DNA from: Pterobdella sp. o SKG-2022
Lineage: Eukaryota > Annelida > Clitellata > Hirudinida > Piscicolidae
Assembly: GCA_964035795.1 (NCBI GenBank)
Contig: OZ038320.1
Location: 26,481,705 to 26,545,704, forward strand
Length of the DNA: 64,000 nucleotides
Reading direction: 5' to 3'
The translations under genes and the position numbers were made by a program. Positions within the stretch are counted from its first letter, which is position 1. Each line of letters starts with the position of its first letter. A model generated the notes under the pieces. That model was not told the DNA's origin. It was given only the letters and a program-made list of their open reading frames with translations, and searched no databases. This document shows, in pieces, positions 35,896 through 64,000 of the stretch.

Positions 35896-36645
35896 CTATT
35901 TTTCAAAATGACCAGCTACTTTTTTTTCAGTAAATTTTAAGTTTACAAGTGCAACGATTTGGTGTTGAAAGTGTAAATTTTCTCAAATAGTAATTTTAAG
36001 TATTGTGTTTTTTCAATTTTTCAAAAGCTAATTTGATGCACATGTTTTGACATTTATACTAACAATTTCTGTATTATTTGATTTTATAAAAATTTTTAAA
36101 TCAAGTTGTTATATAATAGTGTTTTAACACATTTATTTTTTATCTCAGATCTTTTTTATAAATTTTAGTGCCTTGATAATATTTATCCAATAGTCACATT
36201 CATTTAGTTTAAATAAATTGAAATATCAGAGGTTAGTTCAGTTCAATCTTTTTTCAGTTTCGATACTCACAAAAACATTTGAATGGTTAACGAAAAATAG
36301 ATTTAAAACTAAATAATTCATTTGTTTGACATTGTCCTTGAAATAATAATTATATAAAAAATGTTAAATAAAAAAAATTATGACGAACAAAATTGAATGT
36401 TTATTTTTGCAGTCAGTTTTTTTAAAAATTTTATATCCATTTTTTTAATGCAAAAAAATTTGTTTGCAATAGCTCTTGCAGCTAGTGAAGTTTAAACGTT
36501 TTTAAACCAATGTCATTAAACAGGTTTCACCAGTTGAAACCCATCTGAGACAATTTTTGAGTTCACTATACTAGTTTTTACATCTTCCTCTTCTTTTTTT
36601 TACGTTTTTTACTCATCTACCGTTTTTTTCATTTTTGGATCTCCT
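35896..36645. other. 3' flank and intergenic, no gene seen
   Basis: Very AT-rich; an AATAAA-type signal lies at about 36367 downstream of the intronless gene. Confidence 0.4.
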
Positions 36646-37340
36646 TCATCCATTTTTTTGCCATTTAAATCTTTTTTCGAAATAATTTAACTTTCTGTGC
36701 GTTCTGAAACATTATTGTTCTAATCTTACTTCATCCGCAAATTAATTAAATTTATCAAATTCAGTTCAAAATTTAAGAAAAATTATTTAATTTTTCAAAA
36801 TGTTTGCCAAAAGCTTCTTCACTTCGAAAAAAGGGGAAGGATGAATAATCGAGAACATCATGTTTCAAGTGAGCTATGAAACAGTTATGAGAAATTTTTG
36901 AATAAATAAGGTACAATAATGGTGTATAAGTTTAAAATAAAATGTTTTATAACATATTAAAAAAACCCCGAATATCATGTAAATGTGTTGTTAGCAGCTT
37001 TAGCAATTGATCTTTAGCAATTAGCCTAGCGAGAGAACCTTCTTTTTTGGGGTATCAAATGTGCACTCCAACAGAACTGCCAAAAAGATTTTCAATTACG
37101 ACAGTTTCAAAAACACATTACCTTGAAAGTCAATTCATCGGGTTTGTTATTCGTCAAAAACACTGGATCAAATACAATGAATCCATGGAACACCCATCGT
37201 TCCACTGCTTAAAAACACAACAAAAAAAAAAAAAAAATTTCGTTTGATAGACGCTTCAACCAGTGGTAAAAAGACTTTGAAAGCTGGTGCTCAAAAACAA
37301 CACAATCATCATCATTATCAGATGTGTTGCCCGAATCCAT
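36646..37340 (-). CDS. Candidate four-exon gene, 88 aa, unknown
   Basis: Exons: 37253-37340, 37122-37204, 37039-37076, 36646-36703 (267 nt, all phases agree). The start MDSGNTSDNDDDCVVFEHQL is followed by SKSFYHWLKLERWVFHGFIV and FDPVFLTNNKPDELTFK; the end is basic (RTHRKLNYFEKRFKWQKNG). Intron 1 would be only 48 nt but has a T-rich tract and aagcag acceptor; exon 2 ends at a good gtaatg donor. Exons 3 and 4 are less certain. No family is recognised. Confidence 0.4.
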
Positions 37341-37702
37341 TTTACAAGCTATCTCCAAACCGCTTTGTTGTTTTCATTATATAGAATGTTGCCTTTGTTG
37401 AAAAATTGATTTTAAATGAAAAACTGCTTTTTAATATAGGCCTGAATTTATAGAAAATACTTAAAATCGGGATATTTGACTATTTCATTGAAGCGGTCAA
37501 TTTGGACATAGACTTTTTTTCTGTTTAGAACTATTTTATAAAAATTAAGCTTTTTAAATGAAAACATCGATTTATGATTGAATTTAAACACTTAAAAAAG
37601 CCAACACTTCCGATGTTATATTTATTTATTTCGTTCGTTTTTAAAATTGGAATTTGAATTTTCGTGTTTTATTATATGCTAGTTCTTCGTGTGAACGTGT
37701 TT

Positions 37703-38237
37703 TCATGGCAAAAAACACTTGACTCTCTTTTTGCTGCTGTGAAAAAAAAATTTGATAAAAAATATTCAATTTAATTGGTTTGAAATAAAATAAAAGCTTA
37801 CCAAGACTTCTTCTTCTTAATCTTTCTCTTCTTTTTGCAACTTCTAGATCTACTCCTTGAGCAATCTTTCTTTGAAGACTTCACTTTGAGAATCTTAAAA
37901 ATAATGTGCAAAAAATTTCATGAGAACCATAATGTCCTTGATATTTCAAATTTTACAAAATGTATAAAAAATCGTTCAATTGAGATGAAACCAGCTAAAA
38001 TAATTGATAATTCTAATCTCACCATAACTCATTAGCTAATGAATTATGATAAGGTTTACTTATCGACATTTTTGGCTGGTCTTTCTTAAAAAATCGTGTT
38101 TATTCATAACGACGCAATTATACAAAACTCAAGTTATTTGAAAAACATACTTTGAATCTGAAAAACTATAATTTTTGTAAAAAAATTTTATAAATTTTGT
38201 AGGAAATATATAAATGAAAACTCACAGTTGGTCTCAT
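37703..38237 (-). CDS. Protamine-like basic Cys peptide, 45 aa, three exons
   Basis: Exons: 38226-38237 (codes MRPT), 37802-37893, 37703-37736; total 138 nt, phases agree. The middle exon has a strong gtaagc donor and a ttttaag acceptor, the last a t(8)cacag acceptor. The peptide has 15 Lys, 6 Arg, 8 Ser and 4 Cys in 45 residues, including DCSRSRSRSCKKKRKIKKKK, and ends KRVKCFLP. Small size, basic clusters and spaced cysteines resemble sperm nuclear basic proteins, and the RS triplet also recalls splicing factors. The 12-nt first exon is the weakest part; if it is wrong, the rest could be the tail of a longer basic nuclear protein. Confidence 0.4.
38032..38085 (+). repeat. Dispersed short repeat, copy 4
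   Basis: TAATGAATTATGATAAGGTT then TACTTATCGACATTTTTGGC; best match to the consensus start. Confidence 0.5.
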
Positions 38238-38441
38238 GTTGGAGAACTGTTTAGAAAAAACGAAAATATAAAGTGACGTAAAATTTTCGAATGACGTTTC
38301 AAAGTTCCATTTATTAAGAATTTTATAGAATTAAAAAATCCAATTTGATAGTTTCATTTTTTTTTTCAAAATTTTGCATCTTGCTTACTTTTAAATATCT
38401 TTGAAATATTTACGGATGTGTGAAACTTTAGAAAGTATAAA

Positions 38442-41400
38442 ATGATTGAAGATGAAATAACAGTTGCTTATGAAGGTAATTATTTTTATTCAAGTTTCGA
38501 AATGTTATATTATAATATTCTAACCTATTTATTGTAGGTTTATGAATTAATGTATTAATCAATGAATCAGATTTAAATATCATAGAACAAGAAAAGTGAT
38601 ATCAGTAGCACTTTTAAAATATCAAAAAAAATTAATTTTCAGGTTTGGATGAAAAGGAAAAATTGCAATTGGCAATGATATGCCGACGAAAGCAAGAGCT
38701 CTTATTAGAAATAGAAGTAAGCTTCATATTTATAATAAAATTTTTATTTTAAATGAACTAATTGTTAGTTTTTAAAATTTTCAGCAAATTAAAGAAGAAA
38801 TATTAGGAATAACAAATGAAATTGAAGCTATTGAAAACTCAGAGTTAGATAGGTTTGTTTATTATTCAATTTATTTTAATTCTAATACATGTCTTTATAT
38901 TTGTGCATGAAGTAGTGGAAATTTTTTTTACTCATTTTTTCTGGTTGTCAGCTTTTTGATGATACCTTATTGTGCTTCATATCTTTGAACTGAATTTTTA
39001 AATTTCCAACAGTTTTTTCTAACAATATTTTTAAAATTTGAAAAATTAAATCTGGTTTCTATTTTAGCCTTCAAAGCATCACAGCCAGTAGCTTTCATTT
39101 ATGTCTATAATTTGGTAATATGATTTCTCAAAATAGACTGTAAGTTTGTCGCACATAAATAAAAATTTTGATTTTTTTTTTGTTATAGAGGTTTTTGAAC
39201 AATGTAGTTAATATTTCACTAAATCCCAATTTGGCGGTTTTTACCCTTCAACCTTTTTTCTGTCTTCATAGAGATATTGGTTTAGATGATTTGTTGTTTG
39301 AGACATCAAAACATTCAAGTTATTCAACCATAACTAAATATCAGTTTATTGGATGATTATTATTACTCCATTATCAAAATTTGTAAAAATTGTTTCTTCG
39401 TTTTCAGATCTAATCCACAAGACAAATATTTAGCCATTGGAAAAAAGAAATTCAATATGGATGCCAAAAAAGTATTTTTTCTATCAATATAAATTTTCTG
39501 CAATTTTATTAATTCATATCAAGTCCTTAATTTTTTTTTCTAATTTTAAAAGCTCAGTTTAAAAATTTTATCAAAGGTGAAAATAATTATAGAAATTACA
39601 TAATAATCTTCTTTAGCCAGAGTCTAAATTTTTTGCAATTATAGAAATTGGTATTTGAAGTACACATTCAATGAAAAATCATATTTATAATGAATAAAGT
39701 TCAAAATCTTGGTATACTTGAAAATTTACATATTGAAGTACAAGCTCTTACACACAAACACACACACACTAACACTCAGGGCCTAGACTACCTGGCAGAG
39801 CATGATCTTCTCACCATGACACCTGAAGGTGTTGCAGGGTTTCTCTTAAAAGGGGAAGGACTTAACAAGACTGTTATTGGGAATTATCTAGGAGAAAGGT
39901 TAAAATTTAGTTCATTTTTTATTAGTATGATTGATTTATAAATGCTTTTTACAGCTTCAATGAATAACTTATTGACTGATTGATGGATAATAAATTTTGT
40001 TCTCTGATAATTCATTATCGTATGTTATTATAATTTTATATAACTTTTTAGAAACGTTCTCAAAACTATTCTCATTATATTCTATAATAAATTATATTCT
40101 CATGTTATTATGTAAAGGGATGACTTCAATTTACAAGTCCTCAAATGTTTTGTTCAACTCAATGACTTCCAAGGCATGATACTAGTGCAAGCTTTAAGGT
40201 AAGGCTGCTGTTTTGAAACATTGCATTTTAGGCACTTGTGTTTTTGTAATTCATGACTATAAAGGAAAATAAATTGGAATAAATTTATAGGGTTTACAAA
40301 GTGTCATCTTTTTTAGAGTTGTATTGTAACGATGATTATAAAAAATTAATCATTTAGTATTATATTAAAGGAAATGAGGTATAATAGTCTGAATCAAACA
40401 GTAAGGTAAACAAACACAAAGTATTTATTAAAACGAAGACACGAAGCTTTTCGTAAGACTAGCTTACATTATCAAGTGCTAATAAAAGTAAAAAAATTTC
40501 AACCTAATGAGAAAAAAATGGACCAATATTCAAACGCATGTTGCTAGTTATGCCATGGAGTTCTGCTCGAACTTCAGACAACTTCCTGTAGTGATTGATG
40601 AGTTTTTCAGTCAAAACCCTCTTACTGGCATTTTAGAGGGATTTTGATTAAGGTTGAAATATTATTACTTTTATTATCACTTGATAATGTAAGCTAGTCT
40701 TACGAAAAGCTTTGTGTCTTCGTTTTAGTAAATACTTTGTTTTTTGACCTTACTACTAAAGGAAATTTTCCGAAAAAATCTGTGAAAAAAGCACTTCAAG
40801 TTTTATTTGAAAAGTTATTTTAAACTGCATTTATACAACCAATCCAATGAGTACAGGCAGTTTCTGTGGAGTTTCCGCTTGCCGGGAGAGGCTCAGAAAA
40901 TAGACAGAATGATGGAGATGTTTGCAGAACGATACCACAACCAAAACCCCGGCATGTTCAAGACCACTGGTACTTTATCTGTGTAATTCTTTCATTTTGT
41001 TGGTTCTCATTTATAATTTCACACGGGGACATATCAATTGCGCAACAAAAACCACAATTGATGGCGACTTGATCTATAATGATATTTATGCTGGAATGAT
41101 TTTCACTTGTTCATTAAGCTTTAGAAATGTCGATATATACATATAAAATAACATATCAAAATAACAACCAATTGAATATCTAGCTATTTAAATATTATAT
41201 CATTAAAGCTTATATTTCAAAATAAACGTTCAGATATTCAAATAAAAACATTTTTAGGAGTTTGGCTCAAAGAATGAAAACATTCAGATGTTTTCCAGCT
41301 AATCTATTATTCTTAACATGATTATACAGTTTATAAATATTGCTATTTATCATAACTTTCCTTTATATAGCGACCTATTTAGTTTTAATTGTCATCTTTC

Positions 41401-44400
41401 ATCGTTCGTTTATAGTTATGCCAATTTTTATAAAGGCATAATTATAATAATTTTTATGAAAATTCGACAGAATTGAAGTTATCAAGTCAAAAAACATCAT
41501 TTTATATACAAATGACAATGTTATTTTAAACTCATTAACCTATTAAATTTATCTTGAGGATAGTATTTGAAAAATCGTAAAGCTTCTGTTTTGAATAGTT
41601 TTTGAATTCGTGGCTTTAACATGAACATACTTCATCTATGTATATCAGTTAATGAATTGAAAAAAAATTATATTAGATTATACGGCTGTACAAGCCCCAG
41701 TACCTTGGGTAGACAGCAGTCGGCTGATACACCTCCTCCACTCAACTCTATGTAGCCCATTACTACTACTTTATTATTGTCATTTGATTTTCAGATACAT
41801 GTTATGTCTTATCATTCGCTATCATTATGCTGAACACTTGCCTCCATAACCCTAGCGTTAAAGATAAGCCGACCGTTGATAGGTTAGTTGTAAGTTAATA
41901 TAACTGATCCAAAATAAGTTTATATGTATATTCACTCTGAAATACTTTTGGGACCTAATAACTAACTACTAATATGCCTAATCGATGTTAACGGATGATG
42001 ACATACAAAGCCATTACAAACAGGTTTATAGCCATGAACAGAGGAATTAATGAGGGCACTGATTTGCCCAAAGAGCTACTTGAGGTTGGGCTTATGACGT
42101 TATATACATTTTTGAAGCATCATTTTTAAATCCTTAACATGCCATTATGCTAGCATGGAAACAGACGTAAAACGTTGGTGGTGATGATTTCAGTCTTTTC
42201 AATTAAGTATTCTATTTTTTTTATCCTAAAAACCATCATCATTATTATTACTATTCATATTTCACGGTATATTAACGATTGGTGCTCAGAGCTTGTATGA
42301 GAGCATCCGCAAAGAACCCTTCAAGATACCCGAGGATGATGGCAATGATTTGATGCACACGTTCTTCAACCCAGTCAAAGAAGGCTGGCTTATGAAGCAA
42401 GGTTTAGTTGAGATTCATAATTAATGATTGTTGATTGAGGTTTATATTTTTTTGTGTCTGGTAAATTTATTATTGGCTAGTTGACATATATCAAAAATTA
42501 TGAGTTTAATAAAATATCAGTGATACTCTTAATATCTAAAACAATTAATAGGAGGGCGATACAAAAGCTGGAAAAGAAGATGGTTCATACTTAATGATAA
42601 TTGCTTATATTACTTCGAATTCACAACGGTAATTCACAACTTGAAATTTATGATAAAACCATAAATTTAAACACATCTTCATTTGTTTTTAGTAATTTAA
42701 TAAGAAAATTCTAGTTAATTGAATTAATTTAATAAAATTAATTTCAGCAATTAACTAAGACAAAGTTCGCATCTTTTTCCATAAAGTTTTTTGAGTTCTT
42801 TTATTTAATCGTCATTAAGTTTTACGGATATCAATAAACCAAAAAATTTAGTTTTATAATGAACTGTAAAAAGCTTTTTTTCAAGGTTAACTTACATTAT
42901 TATTTTTGTACAGATTTTAATTAGTTTTTAGGTTAATCTATATCTCAAATGATATATTTACTGAAACACTCAGTGGTACTTTCATGTTTATGAATCAATT
43001 GAGTAATAGATAATGCAAGTTAGTCACACAAAAAGCGTCGTTAAGGGTTTTGATAAGTCTTCAGTATTGTTCTATTACATTTTTATATTATCGTTTATAT
43101 TTTTTACTTATTATAACTTTAAGAATATTAGAATTATTCCATAAAACCTACTTTCAATTTATTTCATTTTAAATTTGAACTATAGCAACACAGAAGAAAA
43201 TTCAAATTGATATCTAGTTGATAGTGAAATCTTTTTTACTCTTAGCTAATAAATTACAATTTTTGACTTTAATCAGATTAAATATATTTAATGATGCTTT
43301 TTTATGAAAAGATTTAAGGCTTATAAAAGACTAACCAAAAAATTCTAGGATAAAGAGCCGAAAGGAATAATACCCTTGGAGAATGTGAAGGTTAGAATAG
43401 CTGCAAGCAACCACAGGCCTTTCTGCTTTGAAATTCACTCATCAGATAATGATCTTATCAAAGCCTGCAAAACTGACTCTGAAGGGAAAGTTGTACAAGG
43501 TATATCTAATCATCAATTTATAATTTTTAAAATTGGTTTTTTTTTAATCATCCTAACTCGAACTTATGGAGTTTATATATTAAATTTTTTTAATATTCAT
43601 CTTTTTATTCTGAATCGACCTTTTGCTCAGTTTAAAACATCTCAAAATCTATTATATTGTTCACACAACACAGGCAAACACAACGTGTACAAGATGAGTG
43701 CTTCCAGTGCTGAGGAAAGAGACTCCTGGATTCAATCGTTGAGGTATTGTTGATATTTCATCCATATTATTTCATAGTATACAAGTTTTTATGTAGTAGA
43801 AAATATATGTTAAATGATGAGCATGATGATGATGGTTTTGTTCAAAGTCCTTTATGTTCCAGTTTAGTAGGGTCGGACATAATATTAAAATTAAGATTTA
43901 TAGAGAAACAGTTATTTGACGACGAAAAAAATAAATGAATTATACTTATTTTGAACTTCATATAATTATTTCATACATCATCTTTGCGAACGTAACCTCT
44001 CTATATCCTTCATTTCGATAGTTGGGATGAGATGTAAGAGACAAGTAATAATCTTCTTTAGCCAAAGTAAATTCTGCAAGCTATTTGAACTTAATAAAAT
44101 TATCTTTAGTGTTCAAATAATTTGCAGTAAGAGACATGTGTATGCTGTATAGTACAAATAAGCTTAAATAGTCAACTTTCATTCATATATGAAGTATAAA
44201 TTTTGTAGATTTTAAACGGAAAAGCGTTTTGGTGAATCAGATATTTCAGCAGGAAAGACTTAGTTGAATGTCACCGAGCTTGATTTTTTGTCTGAGTAGT
44301 GTGTTCGTATTCATTTCTTAGTATTCTATTAATTAACATTTATTTTCATGAAACAGTTCCAGCGTCAGTGACAACCCCTTAAGTGAATTACTGGTGAACC

Positions 44401-44426
44401 GTAGAAGAAAAGCCACTCAGCAATAA
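38442..44426 (+). CDS. Cytohesin, Arf guanine-nucleotide exchange factor (393 aa, 14 exons)
   Basis: Exons: 38442-38475, 38643-38716, 38785-38852, 39408-39471, 39780-39898, 40118-40198, 40857-40969, 41795-41882, 42024-42084, 42290-42401, 42552-42628, 43349-43499, 43674-43743, 44357-44426; 1182 nt, all phases agree. A short coiled coil (residues about 15-60) precedes [20 protein letters not shown] and the Sec7 domain. The glutamic finger is Glu106 in [37 protein letters not shown] and [20 protein letters not shown] follow. The PH domain starts [20 protein letters not shown] and has the [13 protein letters not shown] loop; the C terminus is polybasic (NRRRKATQQ). It activates Arf1/Arf6 at membranes after phosphoinositide binding. 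The diglycine before R-Y-K is the form known to prefer PIP3. AATAAA occurs at 44964. Confidence 0.95.
40398..40760. mobile_element. Foldback MITE-like element in cytohesin intron 6
   Basis: Terminal inverted repeats of about 95 bp: the left arm starts gtaaggtaaacaaacac and runs through cttttcgtaagactagctta; the right arm is its reverse complement (taagctagtcttacgaaaag) with few mismatches. The inner 150 bp has no coding sequence. Non-autonomous by structure. Confidence 0.8.
41690..41772 (+). repeat. GC-richer island, probable old SINE/LINE 3' fragment
   Basis: In cytohesin intron 7: acggctgtacaagccccagt, accttgggtagacagcagtc and a cctcctccactcaactc stretch, ending in an ATTACTACTACT simple tail. 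Composition is unlike the flanking intron. Confidence 0.4.
42143..42190 (+). mobile_element. SINE-like tail fragment 1
   Basis: Reads atgctagcatggaaacagac then gtaaaacg and a GTGGTGATGAT simple tail. It has the same core as 47887-47940 and 61647-61705; in cytohesin intron 9. Confidence 0.5.
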
Positions 44427-45161
44427 CTTTATTGAAACATCTTTGTTATCTCATTCATTATATTGGAAGAGAAATTTTTAGGCTATTAGTGAGATATTAT
44501 TTTTAGTTTATCAAATTTGTAAATAGAAGAATTGGGTATTTGATTTTATAAATCTTTATTGTGATCAATTTATATTAAACTTCAAAATGTATTAAGGTTG
44601 ATATTCTTTTACAGCTTTTGTTTGAATTTATATTAGATTTACATACAATGTATTATTGTAAATGTCCATTTTTTGTTACTGAAGTGCTGTAAACATTTTT
44701 GAAATGGTGAAGTTTCATTTTGAACTTCATTGCTGTTTTTGAAATCAACGACTGATGATATTACCAATTGTACATAACTTAGTTTATTGGTGTTTTGTAT
44801 TTGAAAATGATTTTGAAACTGAATGATGGTTTTCTACTGTTTTAACTTACACTTCAAAAGTTTTGATTGTCTCGAAAAGAAGATTTTTGAGTTTTAATTA
44901 TTTCTTCGTTGATTGAAGATTGTGTAGAATTTGTGAAACATTTTCACTTCAAAAATTTACTCAAATAAAATTATTTTGAATTTATACATGAATAATTTAA
45001 GGTTAACCATTGATTAATTTTATTGAAGTTTCAAAAAATAAAAGAATTCAAAATCTATTTAAACAATAAAAGAAATTGGAATTATATTGTAAAAATTTAT
45101 ATTCAGGAGAATTCACTATAATATATTATATAGCCTTTGGGTGCAAACTCAAAGGCTGTTG
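44427..45161. other. Cytohesin 3' flank and intergenic
   Basis: AT-rich; AATAAA at 44964 is a candidate cytohesin end. No further gene is seen before the SBF promoter. Confidence 0.5.
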
Positions 45162-45208
45162 CCAATCATTTCCCTTTAAAGTCCAAATACCGTTGTAAAT
45201 ATGGCGGC
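45162..45208 (+). promoter_or_regulatory. CCAAT box and YY1-type site upstream of SBF
   Basis: CCAAT at 45162-45166 and AATATGGCGGC at 45198-45208, the latter matching the YY1 core (AANATGGCGGC), 118 nt upstream of the SBF ATG. The location fits a TATA-less housekeeping promoter. The ATG inside the YY1 motif is not in frame with the gene. Confidence 0.5.
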
Positions 45209-45325
45209 CGGTTTTTTGTTATTAGCCTAGACGAGAAAAGTTTATTATTATTTTTAAGACTGATAGTTATTATGAACGTGTCAGCTAACTTTTGCAATCA
45301 TTAAATAACATCTTATTTGACTATT

Positions 45326-64000
<18,675 letters not shown>

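Overview
The window is AT-rich animal nuclear DNA with many short exons and GT-AG introns, TATA boxes, AATAAA signals, microsatellites and non-LTR and Penelope-type retroelements. Conserved proteins (COX15, a cytohesin Arf-GEF, SBF/MTMR5-13) show it is a bilaterian invertebrate. The intron repeats and the gene types make a lophotrochozoan, perhaps an annelid, my best guess, but no sequence here proves the phylum.

Layout. 1-13,251 (+): 3' end of a giant repeat protein, fifteen full 699-bp units plus a partial one inside a single 12-kb exon, then a degenerate tail and a tiny last exon; an ankyrin giant-exon tail is the likeliest identity. 14.5-15.3 kb (-), 20.4-22.6 kb (+), 23.8-24.7 kb (+) and 26.1-27.6 kb (+): four members of one family of small secreted cysteine-rich proteins. 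All have a signal-peptide exon and a 13-nt microexon ending in a basic residue. A fifth, unrelated-looking secreted cysteine-rich peptide lies at 28.2-29.0 kb (-). COX15 (11 exons) sits between the first two family members at 16.1-18.9 kb (+). 29-38 kb holds unrecognised genes: a minus-strand gene with two frame breaks (31.0-33.4 kb), a single-exon 324-aa nuclear-looking protein (34.9-35.9 kb), an 88-aa four-exon gene (36.6-37.3 kb, -) and a 45-residue Lys/Arg/Ser/Cys protamine-like gene (37.7-38.2 kb, -). 38.4-44.4 kb (+) is a complete cytohesin (14 exons). 45.3 kb to the window end (+) is the 5' part of an SBF/MTMR13-type DENN-GRAM-myotubularin pseudophosphatase gene (38 exons traced, truncated by the window). 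Its intron 8 carries a 3.4-kb antisense LINE with a 13-bp target-site duplication.

There is no operon-like unit. The most coherent local system is the cysteine-rich secreted family, which expanded by duplication. One duplicate pair lies beside a LINE fragment. One member carries a Penelope-type insertion at a splice donor. One has a duplicated last-exon fragment that now seems to supply its poly(A) signal. One has a hydrophobic insert and a fused last exon. All exon coordinates come from hand reading of splice sites and phase, checked by reading-frame arithmetic; none was confirmed with transcripts or searches.
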